DNA of 64,000 nt from Loripinus fragilis. Lineage: Eukaryota; Mollusca; Bivalvia; Lucinida; Lucinidae. The notes under the pieces were generated by a model, which had not been told where the DNA came from, ran no database searches, and worked only from the letters and a program-made list of their open reading frames with translations. The stretch spans positions 146,061,152-146,125,151 of the forward strand of contig OZ026515.1 of the NCBI GenBank assembly GCA_964019695.1, written 5' to 3'. The translations under genes and the position numbers were made by a program. Numbering within the stretch: position 1 is the first letter of the stretch; every line of letters starts with the position of its first letter. Of this stretch, positions 1 to 10,850 are shown one piece after another.

Positions 1-350
1 ACGGACAGCAGCCAAAGCTATCAGAGGGGGGGGGGGGGGGGGTAAATACAGTTTAATGGTAAAACCATATTCTTGCTTAAACAAATGCTGGTGTATGCAG
101 ACATTAGGCCTAAAGAACTGAATGTTAACCAGTTCAGCAGGATACAAGCCTACCTCGCTAGGTACATTGTGAGGATACTTATTTGGCTATGGCGAAAATA
201 ATTATTTTCTGTTTTAATTAAGATTCATAAATGTGTATCTTTGTCTTTCTACGCACATATAAATATAGTAATCATGCATGATGATGTGGCTTTATTCTTG
301 AAAGGCAAACATGTAGATGGATGTTCGTTTTTTAAGCTGATGCTTCAGTA
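1..350. other. Noncoding, with a G homopolymer
   Basis: No gene is visible. A run of 17 G residues occupies 26-42. The rest is AT-rich sequence with no recognisable repeat. Similar pure G or C tracts occur at 17153-17177, 23622-23640, 47173-47190 and 48378-48396, so such tracts are a general feature of this genome. Confidence 0.6.
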
Positions 351-400
351 CATGTGCGGATCCAGAGGGGGGTAGGGGGTCCGTACCCCCCTGGGAAACC
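351..400 (+). repeat. Relic end of a G-rich GCGGATCC element
   Basis: The sequence CATGTGCGGATCCAGAGG followed by G-runs matches the left terminus of the fuller elements at 528-724 and 48348-48711. Only this end is recognisable, so it looks like a truncated or decayed copy. Confidence 0.5.
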
Positions 401-527
401 ACAAGTTCTATGGGTTTCTATACAAATTAGCATTTAGTTTAAACATATTTTATTGCCAAATATATACAGCAACGCGGTTGGGTCACAAGTTATCACAACA
501 TTAGTTAGGACCCTTCCCCTACATAGC

Positions 528-724
528 ATTTCCCCCCTGGAAAAAGTTGGACCCCCCTGAAAATTGTTGGACCCCCCTCTGAAACCTTGGAAAATTATAG
601 TTTTGTTTTAAATAAACCATTGTTAAACTGTAAAATAAGTTGAGGACTAAAAAAATGCTGTTTTCTGGCAGTCGGGCCTGGACTCCCCCCTCCCACTGGC
701 AAAAATTCCTTGATCCGCGCATGC
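528..724 (-). mobile_element. Short G-rich nonautonomous element (GCGGATC family)
   Basis: Read on the - strand it starts GCATGCGCGGATCAAGGAAT and contains repeated phrases of the type GGGGGGTCCAAC separated by AT-rich spacer. The same order of motifs (GCGGATC end, a pyrimidine-rich centre, then TTCCAAGGTTTCAGAGGGGGGTCC-like blocks) is found in the opposite orientation at 48348-48711. A long - strand reading frame over this copy arises from the G-rich phrases and is not a gene. The G-runs could form quadruplexes. Confidence 0.65.
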
Positions 725-848
725 AGTACGTCCCAGTCAATAATTTTTCACTCATATCGGGACGTTTTCCCGCCTTCATGAGTTGAAACAGTATCACAAT
801 GAGCCACTGTTGTGCTCCTAGAGAGAGAGAGAATCTAATGACAGATAA

Positions 849-850
<2 letters not shown>

Positions 851-897
<47 letters not shown>

Positions 898-920
898 TAG
901 ATAGATAGATAGATAGATAA
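851..920. repeat. Compound tetranucleotide microsatellite (AGAC)n(GATA)n
   Basis: About eleven AGAC units run straight into about six GATA units with no interruption. It is a candidate polymorphic marker. Confidence 0.97.
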
Positions 921-1110
921 CATTTTTTATCAAGACAAGTCGGCTAGTAACGTGACATTGTCGCAAGATGCCTTTGTAATTATTCAAAGACAACAAATAT
1001 CAATACTTGTATATTAAAGGGCAGCATTAAAACATATATATATCCTTTAGTTTGGATAAAAAAAGAGACAGATAGGGGAGCTTGTAATCTCGAGCTTGAG
1101 TTGCACTTTA

Positions 1111-1582
1111 CTGTCCGATGAACCCCTCCGTAAAAAATCGACGGTGAAAACTTGAGGGGTTCATCGGACAGCTTTTTCGCCCTATTTATCTGAATAATTG
1201 ACGGATATAAATGAATAAAACAAACACTTTTATCTTCATCTAATATTTCTTTCATGTAAAAATAAATTTCAGTCACAAATTTAGTGTAAAAAACCCTTGG
1301 ACAGGATGTTAAAGTAGACCGGTGACGAATCTCGATGGTTTTTTTTCGGCGCCATTTTGTAAAAATCCCTTTAAAACAAGGCGTATTTTTTCGGAGCTGG
1401 CTTTTATCCAATGAGAACACAGCCTTATGTCACGCGCTATGCAAATTTTTACTGCAGTATCAGACAGAAGATTGGTAGCCAAAACAAATGGATAATTTCT
1501 TTCTAAACAAATGTCTGTCGGAAGAGCTGTAAAGCTGACGTAAAACGACCTGTCCGATGAACCCTGCCGTCCGATGAACCCC
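1111..1582. mobile_element. TIR element with CTGTCCGATGAACCC ends
   Basis: The motif CTGTCCGATGAACCCC occurs at 1111-1126 (+), 1154-1171 (-), 1550-1563 (+) and again in part at 1569-1582 (+). The inward/outward pairs form a 60-bp hairpin at 1111-1171 and a TIR pair at 1154 and 1582 enclosing about 430 bp. Two overlapping - strand reading frames (980-1420, 1309-1635) fall on this element and show no known domain. No target duplication is clear. Confidence 0.6.
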
Positions 1583-1745
1583 GGTTTTACTCTAAATGTA
1601 AGGGGTTGATTTGATCCCAAAATTATAGTTGTCAATTATGCATTAACCTAGCCACAGGCTGTCATAAATTGGGCAGATTGAATAGGAAACTGTCCGAAGT
1701 CCTTTCGTCACGTGTGCTTAATTATATTCGAGCCCTCCTTTGAGT

Positions 1746-2450
1746 CACAGGAGCTTGACGTTGATATGTTTTCTTTACTTGTATACCCTCTACGTAGTAG
1801 AGGGAAGGACGGTCACTTCGCTGATGCACAAATTGTTTCTGGGTGAATTACACCGTTATTATTCAGGTTACAATCTCGTGCGTATACCATTCAATGACCA
1901 ATTGCATGCTCTATCCTCCGCCCTATATCAGAAGTTTGCCACATTCCCGGTTTTATTGTCATTTTGTTTTTTCGGTGAAATCTGATTTTAGCCGTGTGAT
2001 GCGTGCACGGCCATCTTTGTTGTTTTGTTCTCTTCTATTGCGCAAGTATCACAGTAAATGTATAGTGTCATCTGATTGGTCGAGATGATTAGAACATTCT
2101 GTCATCATGTATTGACCAATCAGATGACACTATACCTTTGCTCCGATACTTGCACAATAGTAGAGAGCAAAAGAACAAAGATGGCCGTGCACGCATCACA
2201 CGGCTAAAATCAGATTTCACAGAAAAAACAAAATGACAATAAAACCGTGAATGTGGAAAACTTCTGATATAGGGCGGAGGATAGAGCATGCAATTGTTTA
2301 TTCAAATGGTATACGCACGAGATTGTAACCTGAATAATAACGGTGTAATTCACCCAGAAACAATATGTGCAGCAGCGGAGTGACCGTCCTTCCCTTTACT
2401 ACGTAAAGGGTATACAAGTACAGAAAACATATTAACGTCAAGCTCCTGTG
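1746..2450. mobile_element. 705-bp foldback element with 8-bp target duplication (hAT-like)
   Basis: Two arms of about 340 bp, 1746-2087 and 2109-2450, are near-perfect inverted copies meeting at a short loop. The element starts CACAGGAGCTTGACGT and ends with its complement. It is flanked by the identical octamer CTTTGAGT at 1738-1745 and 2451-2458. An 8-bp duplication is typical of hAT-superfamily transposition. No transposase remains. Mirror-image reading frames on the arms (for example 1843-2088 and 2089-2289) are consequences of the palindrome. Confidence 0.88.
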
Positions 2451-2458
2451 CTTTGAGT

Positions 2459-4676
2459 CACATATAGACTATAGGACGTTTTGACTTGGGAACGTTTTGA
2501 CACGACAGTTGCGCTACTATTATATATTTTCGTCTGCTGCTTCATCAACAACAACAAAAATGGCTGCGCTTTGACTTCAGCAGGGTTTTTTTCTATAGAG
2601 AGTCCCTAACGTCAGTGGTTTTCACAACTGAACAAGAATAGTAAATTGCTGGCTCTGAAGAGCAGAAGTCTCGGTCATGTCCGTCAGCCTTCCAAGATAT
2701 GAAAACGCGCAGGCCGGTAATTTTTGTCGTCTGCTGATTTAATGAAATTAGAAAAAAAATATTTCAGGAACACTTTCGAACTGTTTGGAATCAGATCAGG
2801 CCCCGAGCTTATAAAACTTTTTCAATACTCAACTCCGCTATCCTGCTCTTAAAATTTGAAATGTCAAATTAGAGAGACTTAAAGCAAGACTTTAGTCTTT
2901 AGTTGTAACAGAACAGGGTCTTTCAAATATAATTGTGACCCGTCACGCGAAAAGGGACGAGTTGGGTGTCATATAGTGAAATTCACTTTTTCCGCTTTTT
3001 GAATAGAGAATTTTATGACGATTCAAGAAATATTAACATGTTAATGGGTTCTTGATCATTTTGGGTCTCAAAATGTCCAAAGAAGATGAGTACCGCCCTG
3101 AAGCGTCACAAACTTTCTATTGACGTTATTATCCTAGAGTCATGTGTTTTGACGCACTTAAGCACTATTTTATCACTTATTAAGTATATATGTATAGACG
3201 GGTTAATTTGCACTGTCAGTGTTACTAATGAACACATAGTACACCAGCTCATACTATTAATTTTTTTCTGTATTGGCCATACTCCTGAAAATTTCAAAAG
3301 AAAACAGACCCCTGCGGTGCACACTATTTTGTTGAGAGTCATATGAAATGACGCATCTATGTTTTTTCTATTTTTCTTACAACTTATTTATAAAATCTTG
3401 AAATCCAGGCTGTGTTTAAGGTGAGAAGGCACCTAATGTATGTTCGAATACAATAAAATAGAAGAACTACTGTTTTTGGGTATATAACCATACTTTAAAA
3501 ATGAGACCTGATATTCTTAAATTGTCGGCCATTTTGTTTTTTTAGTTTTGGGGGTGGGGCACTTGGAGTGGTTATTCCTCCCATTTACTTTTAAGAAATT
3601 TATCCAAATTGTGGATGAAAATGTTCTTAAGACAGCATGCAGTAACATTAAAAACTATTTTGTTCATTTTATTAATATTGCTTATGCTAACCAGTTGGGG
3701 AAATTATGCTTACATATTTTCTCACTTTCAAGTTTCTTAATAAATTTATATAAGACATAGTACCACATCAAATGGAATTATTTTTTGTAAATCATTAAAG
3801 CAATCATATGATTTGATGGTGAATCACTGGAGCAGATGCTAATGTAGCAGGAAAATAAAGTATTTTGTAACTGGAATAAAATGTGTCTGAAAAAATCTTG
3901 TTTTTTAATTGACAAAAAAGTACTTTAAGAATTTGGGTAAAAAACATGACCATTGTAGGTAAAGGGGCCATAATATTCCAAGAAAATCAGAATTTTTTAC
4001 AGTTGACCACCTAGATGTATTCCTCTAATGCCATTCTACCTCAGCAATGATAGGATATTGAAAATTAAATGATGTAGCTTCATACATTTGAAGAAAATGA
4101 AAGGTGCGTCAAAATAGATGTGCGTCAAAACACATTACTGGAGTATATAACGTCTTCTTCTATTTATTATTCCCCTCATTCTTCCTCCTCTATTTCTTCT
4201 TCAAATGTCGCACCAGATATTTTTTCTAGCCTTCAACTACACTATAGTGTCAACACTTAGTCAACTTAAAAAAATCACACTGACATATTTCATGTGTTTT
4301 TTACAAATTATTTTCCTCGTTGTTACGGCATCAAACTTGATAAAAAAAAGGATACCATTGGAAAGGAAATTGAAAAATGCAAAAAGCAAAATGTATTCAT
4401 TAGCCAAGGTGTCTTACTTCCTGAAAAATGATATAGTAAAACTACAAAATACTGAAAAACTGTTTTTTTTTTCGTTGACGTCAACGTGAACGTCGCAGAG
4501 CCATGACGTAAAAGATTTTTTTTCTCAAACGTGTACATTTACTACATTATCAGTTGAATTTAGCAAATATTAGCATTATGTATACATTGTTAAGCTATTT
4601 CCACCAGCTTTCTGCTAGTATATTGTTTATCGTCGCCCGCGATAAGCATAGTTCCGTGGTGTCTTGTTTGTGGAGC
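2459..4676. other. No gene recognised
   Basis: AT-rich sequence with scattered short open frames lacking domains, splice context or codon bias. The phrase TTTTGACGCA/TGCGTCAAAA recurs near 3150, 3345 and 4105-4130, some copies inverted, which hints at an old repeat, but no boundaries can be set. Confidence 0.5.
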
Positions 4677-4684
4677 GTGGTTCA

Positions 4685-5098
4685 CACACTGGTAATGTAT
4701 ACGTCGATTTGCTGGTATTTACGCATATTGCCGGTACTTCATAGACCGGATGTGGTAGATATTGGTGTTAATACTATATAGAAAAACATGCCATATGCCT
4801 AAAGGACTATAGAATTAGGTCATTTTTAAGTATTCAGTATGTTCATGGCGATTTATGTAAGCATTTAGGAATAGATTCGAGTACCGATCATCCAGATCGG
4901 TACTCGAATATTTTCCTAAATGCTTACATAAATCGCCATGTGCATGCCTAATACTTAAAAATGGTCCAATTCTATAGTCCTTTAGGCATATGGCATGTTT
5001 TTCTATATCTGATTTAACACCAATATCTACCACTTCCGGTCTATGAAGTACCGGCAATACGCGTAAATACCAGCAAATCGACGTAAACATTTACCAGT
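4685..5098. mobile_element. Foldback element, about 414 bp, with 8-bp flanking repeat
   Basis: Arms of roughly 200 bp (4689-4885 and 4895-5097) are inverted copies meeting at a tight turn around ATCCAGAT near 4890. The ends read CACACTGG and CCAGT. The octamer GTGGTTCA lies immediately outside both ends (4677-4684 and 5099-5106). There is no coding capacity. Size and end chemistry differ from the element at 1746-2450, so it is a separate family. Confidence 0.82.
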
Positions 5099-5480
5099 GT
5101 GGTTCAGCCCGGGTGCCATGTGTGTGCAGCTCCTCCTTCAGTTTAAGTGTACCGATAGAGTTGAAACCTGTCATTGCTTACAGATCATGCAGAAGCGCAA
5201 GTGGTTTATATACAATACTCAGTGACATTGATTTCAATCACTTTTTTTAGTTGTGACCATCGACTGCTACCAATGTCTCATGATATTGATTGTTGGTATG
5301 TGCATGGGTTTTAATATAATTCTCAAATTTAGTTGTCACTATTTTATGTTTTGCACTTAAACACACAAGTTTGAGGCTTGGTGCAGTCTTTGCTTCCAAA
5401 GGATACCCTTTTAAGAACATATTTGCATACTATAAGCATGTGAAAATTTTTTACCAATACGGTTTATAGCTTTGCCTGTA

Positions 5481-6256
5481 CAGTCACGAGACATAAGTAT
5501 TAGCCTACTTGGGAAATTATTCGCCTATTTGCGACGTCTCCGTTTAAATTAGCGTAATTCCAGATTTTTTGCAAAAATTATTGTCGCAAAACTATAGAAG
5601 CTACAATCATGGAAAAGGTACCAAATGAAAGCAAATTGATTTACGCAATAAACATATTTATTGTAGCGTCCTGGGCCCGGAATTACAATGCCTCCTTAAA
5701 GTTAAGCAAGACTTAAGTTAAGTATTGATATTTCAACATGCTACATTAAATGCTCAATAAGTTGCCTGGATCGATATGGTATTTTTGGTCAAAGTTATTA
5801 TTGTGATATTCAGAAAAAATAAAACAATTTTGAGTTTAATCAGTTTTAAACGTTATTTTTCGCATCCTGAAAAATCAATACTTAACTTAAGTTTTCCTTA
5901 ACTCTAAGGAGGCATTGTAATTCCGGACCCTGGTGTCTATTGTTTTTGCATGGTATTCATTTAAAAACAAAGATAAATTAAAATTTCATTTTTTCGGTGA
6001 CGTTAAGTCAGCGTAAATGAGAATCGTGATATTTGAAAATGTACGTCCAATTTAAACGCGTTCTCCTTGAGAACCAAAAGCATAATTATTTAAATATTTA
6101 ATTGTATATTGCTATTTTCTATTTGCTTTTCATCCGTGTAAGTTTTGTATAAATGCACCCATTAACTTCGTCATAATAATTTTTGCAAAAAATCTGGAAG
6201 TGCACTGTTTTAAACGGCGACGTCACAAAGTGGCGAAAAATGATATACCGTGGCTG
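5481..6256. mobile_element. Tc1/mariner-like foldback MITE, interrupted by a second MITE
   Basis: The ends CAGTCACG and CGTGGCTG are inverted and both are flanked by TA (5479-5480, 6257-6258). Long inner arms match in inverted order: around 5525-5595 (GACGTCTCCGTTTAAA, CCAGATTTTTTGCAAAAA) and 6165-6235. CAGT ends at a TA target are typical of Tc1/mariner-derived MITEs. A second inverted-repeat element (5670-5933) sits between the arms. Confidence 0.72.
5670..5933. mobile_element. Nested MITE with CCGGAATTACAATGCCTCC arms
   Basis: Arms of about 60 bp at 5670-5730 and 5870-5933 are inverted copies with GGAATTACAATGCCTCCTTA near the ends and a CTTAACTTAAG-rich inner part. The element lies within the loop of the 5481-6256 foldback, so it inserted later. 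No target duplication could be fixed. Confidence 0.7.
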
Positions 6257-6259
6257 TAC

Positions 6260-7010
6260 TTTGGCGTCCTGATACATGCACGCTAAGCATTTTGCATTGT
6301 GTAATGCTGATTTTGTATTGCGTACATACTCACTTCATAAAGAAACGCAACCATCACGCAATTTTGAATAGCTTGCACAATTCCTAAAATTGGAGGGCAC
6401 ATGCTGAATTCTAAGACATTTTGTCACAACTGTGGCATTTTCTTTTTGCATGTACACAAAAATCACGCTCCAATTTCTTTTGTTAACACATGTTAAACAT
6501 CGAGAAAAGATGCTTTGTTATTAATTTGCATATGCTTTCCGAAAGTGCTTACAATATTCTAGTAAATTTAAACACACACTGGGCATATAAGGATTGTCAA
6601 TTTAACAATTGTTTTTTAGTTAAAATTGCTGGTTCATTTCCTTTTGGTGCCGTGGTTCATGGAACATGTATATATACATATGCGAAGCTCTTCGGGACTG
6701 TTTCACGTTCATATCACTGCTAAAAGCGTCAATCGAGTACCCGCAGGGCAGAGTAAATTTACTCCGCCTAGTTTCGGGAAGGAATGTAAACGCGGCAATG
6801 CCGTGAAGATGCTGCTGTAAAATTTTAGCCCCGCTACCCTTAGTCCCACAGGTGCTGTAGCTCCTAATGAAAGATGTATAACCGGTATTTTTTCTTATCT
6901 TATGACGGAGGGGGGGATTAAATACGCAAATACTATTAGTCTATCAATATTTTTGTCTACAGCAAAAAAAAAATATATATAAAAGCGCCTAAAAAGAAGC
7001 TAAAATTAAA
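6260..7010. other. No gene recognised
   Basis: Contains short open frames (6490-6723, 6626-6820) without domains or flanking splice logic. A G-run at 6906-6914 and an A/TA tract at 6964-6980 are simple sequence. Confidence 0.45.
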
Positions 7011-7014
7011 ATGG

Positions 7015-7091
7015 AATACCGAGGCTCGGAATCGAACTTGTTCAGTTTGCATGAGAGTCAGGTATCGTAGCCTCTACACCATTGCAGATTT
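7015..7091 (-). pseudogene. tRNA-like fragment (possible SINE head)
   Basis: On the - strand an A-box-like ATGGTGTAGAGGC is followed about 35 nt later by a good B-box GTTCGATTCC. Pairing in the T stem and acceptor stem is poor, so this is not a functional tRNA gene. It is more likely a tRNA-derived pseudogene or an isolated SINE head. Confidence 0.4.
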
Positions 7092-7392
7092 TTTAAATGA
7101 ATTTGCTTATAATTATTTCAAATTACATTGCATAATCCTGATTTTTTTTTCATATGTTTTTTTATTTCTCTTTAAGTTCCCAAAGGCCATTTTGAATTTT
7201 TCACAAAACACTTCTGGGCAAGTTTAAAAAAAATGTGACCGTTCATTATTTTTATCCCCATGCTCTTAATATGGAATATTTTTATTTAAATTTATCCCTC
7301 AAAGGTGTGTTTTGATACCCATTTATTGGTTGCCCAATTTGAAATAAATCAAATGACAAATAAAAAAGATATGTCATTAAAACCACCCCAAA

Positions 7393-9403
7393 ATGTCAGG
7401 AGTGTAACGCTTTTTGTGTGACATTTTTTCACCAAGTGAATGTTCTAAGGAATATATTAGTAAACATAGTGATATTACACCAGTTTAAGCTTTTGTATAT
7501 CATAAATTGACATGTTGTAGATAAAATAAATAAAGCAGGGCTCTTTATATCATCTACCTATTGATATAACATGTCATTTTGGAGACATGCCCTTCAAAAT
7601 TTACATGAGATAAAAAAAACAATGCTTCTTCCAATATTAACTGCTACAAGTTGACTATACATGCTACATATATGTAACTTGGTCACACAACAAACAGACA
7701 TGTGCAACATTGACTGAAGCTCAGATTTTGATCCTAACTTCACTTCACATGGGTATGCATTTCTTCAAATTTAACAACCCACTGATGTCAGGAGTGTAAC
7801 AGATTGTGTTTACCTTCTCACCATTTTTCTGTATGCTACCCAATACCTATATTTTTCTGTTTCCCAGGAACACATCCCCACTCCAGATAATCAGCAAAAT
7901 TTAATTGCTGCATCAGAGGATTGAATTTCCTCACAGAGCCTGATTTATGATGTCAGGAGTGTAACACCTGTAATTTTGTTGCATGTTCTTCAGTGTAGGT
8001 GATGAAATACATGATTTTAGCTCAAAGCAACCAAATATTATGATAATGCAAGCATTGTCCTAGCAGTGGAAACTTGTTTCTTTCCTTCTATAAAAAAAAT
8101 GCCATTTGTTTTTTTGTAAAAAAAACAATTTTTAATATAATAGCCATTTTGTAGGTATAAAAAAAATATGAATAAATAGAAAGATAGTGGTCAGTGTTTT
8201 TATCACAATGAGATTATTCCTTTGCCTTACAAATGAAACCATCAAATAGTGATAAAAATTTCTTAATAATGTATTTACATGTTGATAATGATAATGTATA
8301 CAAATTGTTACACTCCTGACATTTTTATATGTAATAGAGATATATCTTTACTAACCCTTCTAATCTAAGAGGCCTTTCAATCAATGACCTCAGCGTCAAT
8401 TAGAAATAGGAAAGCCAGTTATAAAACTTTCTTGTATCAGGAAATCAATGAGAAAACTTAAGGGGGTAGGGGATTTTCTTGGCTCAAGACCAAGGAACCA
8501 AGAAATCCGCTTCAGAAAGAGTAAAGAAATATATAGGGAAAAGGTAAAAACTAATCTAGTTGAGATGACAAAATAGAAAATATCATCATATGAGACTGAC
8601 TGTCATGTAAAGTTATGAGAACAAGGATCAAGATAAATACTTCTGTCTTTTCATGTCAGGAGTGTAACAACTTTCAATTAGATTTATTTAATAGTTCGAA
8701 GTCTGTCAATGTCTGTTTTTGTTTGTTAAAACCGTTTAGCAGTATTTTTTTTTTAAATATTTTTAACTTAAAGTGTACACAATGTTCTAAGTAGTAGGGA
8801 GGCTCTACATTTTGATTGAATATTCTATCAAGACAAGCATTTTAGTGCTGATGATCTTGAGTATTTCATGATAAACAGCAGTTGAGTTATCAACTTTCAT
8901 CAAAAGCACTATATAATGCTGTGAAAAAAGAGTATACCATCACACTATTTGTTACCAAAATGAGCCTGATATTTCAGAAATATATAGTATGTATGAAATA
9001 TAGACAGTCAATATCAACATACTTGTACCGATCAGGGGTGTAACAATTCAGATAGTTTTATACTTGTGTTACTTCAGACTGCTTTTTCTGAAGGGTATTG
9101 TTCATTTTTGGTCTTTTAAAGCAGTTCATAAACAACATTTTATAGCATTTAAATCATGCTGTTGTCACCTTATTTTCTCATAATAGCTGTAGAATAATGG
9201 ATGAATTCTTCGTCTGGTAAATGTTTTCTGACCCAACCATTAAAAAAGGCTTTAATAGTGGTAACCACCACCTGTATGTCATTTGGGTGTCATATGAAAA
9301 CCCCCAAATCATATGAGATCATTTTAAGCAGTTGCTTGGTAACAGAAGAAATGATATTTTATCTTTGAAATAAATAAATAGCAATGAATGTCAGGAGTGT
9401 AAC
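7393..9403. repeat. Region with seven scattered copies of ATGTCAGGAGTGTAAC
   Basis: Exact 16-mers start at 7393, 7785, 7950, 8653 and 9388 on the + strand; 8307-8322 holds one exact copy on the - strand. A variant (ATCAGGGGTGTAAC) ends at 9044. Spacing is about 160 to 395 bp, and the sequence between copies is not repeated. The + copy at 7393 and the - copy at 8322 form an inverted pair, so part of the region could be a TIR element, but the other five copies do not fit a simple TIR model. No coding gene is visible here. Confidence 0.85.
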
Positions 9404-9618
9404 ATTTTCTTTCATAACACAGTGTTTTTATAATGTACAGCATTAGAAAGCTAGACATCCAGACCCAAAAAGGCTAATGTTTTCTTCTTCTATAGATCCT
9501 AACGTCTGCAAATCAATGAGTTTTCTTTTAATATGGGCTTGAATATCAAAGATTTAAAAACTTTAAGCTCTAGGTGCTCGAAAACCCTTGCCAAATTTTA
9601 TAAAAAGTATCATTAATT

Positions 9619-10844
9619 CAGGCCCCCTAGTGGAACCTTTAAAACCTTTAGAAACCTTTATTTTGGTTGGAATCCTTTAAAACCTTTTATTTAGCTGAAA
9701 AACCTTTAATAACCTTTATTTTGATTAATTAACCTTTACTTTTGCATGATCAGTTTGAACATAAGAAATAGACCATAAGTATGTTGACCAAAAATGTCTG
9801 TGACAGCTTTAGTTTTTCAGAAAGCTGTATTCATCCTCAGACCATTGTGTCTACCAAACTCTTGCACCAGGGTGACTCTATAGTGGTCTGATGTTCAGTT
9901 TTCTTGAGACTTCAGATAAAGCAGCAATAAAAAAAAAGTGAGATAGGGTAAATATAAATGCTTTCAGTTTTGCTTTTGTTTTACATCCATGCTAAACAGC
10001 AGAGGTCCTGTCAGAATGACTACACTTTTCCTAGGCTGGCTTAACCCAAATCATTTCATATGTACTCAGTGCTATGTGAAAGAATGTGTGAAACATGGGA
10101 ATAGATCCTGCAAAGCTCCTGAAAATAAGGCTGGACGCACTTAGTGACTACCAACTGCAATGGTAGTCTGTAAAAGTTGGGCTAGGCTCATCCGTTGAAC
10201 TCTGGGCTCAATTTATTTTGGTCTCAGATGAACAGGGTTAACTTGGGTGAAATGTGCTGATTTTCAAATATTAATGTCTTAAGTTGTCAAATCTGAACAG
10301 TGATATCTGCACACGAACGAGACTAATGCAGATATATGCATAGTTTTCTAAATCTTTATTTAAAAAGAGCATATAATATAAATGGGAGCAACATCCTCTG
10401 AAATTCTTCATTTACTGAAGGTAAAATTGCCCCTACAAAATGACCATAGATGGCCTCTCCTGCTTTCTTGGTTTTCAAAATTTTCCGGGGGAGAACCCCC
10501 GCACCCCTCTTTCCAGACCAGATAATGTGATTAATTTTTCAATCCAACACTGCGCAATGGAAGTAAGGTTTTCATCTCAGGGATTACACACAAAAAAGGG
10601 GATTTCCTATTGATTTGTGATGAGATGACTATATATTTGTTGCCTAAGGATCTCCTGCACCAGAAACATACCATCATCTATCATAGCAGGGATTTGAAGA
10701 TCAGGATCCGATGAAATTAACCGAATATATTAACTTGATTTGCTCTTTATTTTTTGTTAGATTTTCAATGAAATAACCTTTATTTTGCCTAAAATAGCCT
10801 TTATAAAAAGCCTTTAATTTCATGAGAGTCTGCTAGGGGGCCTG
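9619..10844. mobile_element. TIR element CAGGCCCCCTAG, copy 1 (6-bp TSD)
   Basis: The element starts CAGGCCCCCTAG and ends CTAGGGGGCCTG. The hexamer TTAATT flanks both ends (9613-9618, 10845-10850). Just inside both termini the phrase AACCTTTA (and variants) recurs many times: 9634-9735 on the left, 10770-10815 on the right. The interior (1.2 kb) has no transposase frame. A second copy of the same family lies at 14636-15816, about 80% similar by eye. Subterminal phrase repeats are probably transposase binding sites. Confidence 0.9.
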
Positions 10845-10850
10845 TTAATT

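Noticed and set aside
519..923. 134-codon - strand gene
   Set aside because: The N-terminal part translates a tetranucleotide microsatellite (LSVCLSVCLSV) and the rest a G-rich repeat element.
1740..2289. Pair of similar small proteins on opposite strands
   Set aside because: They are the two arms of a palindrome. The similarity is imposed by the inverted repeat, and no domain or start context supports translation.
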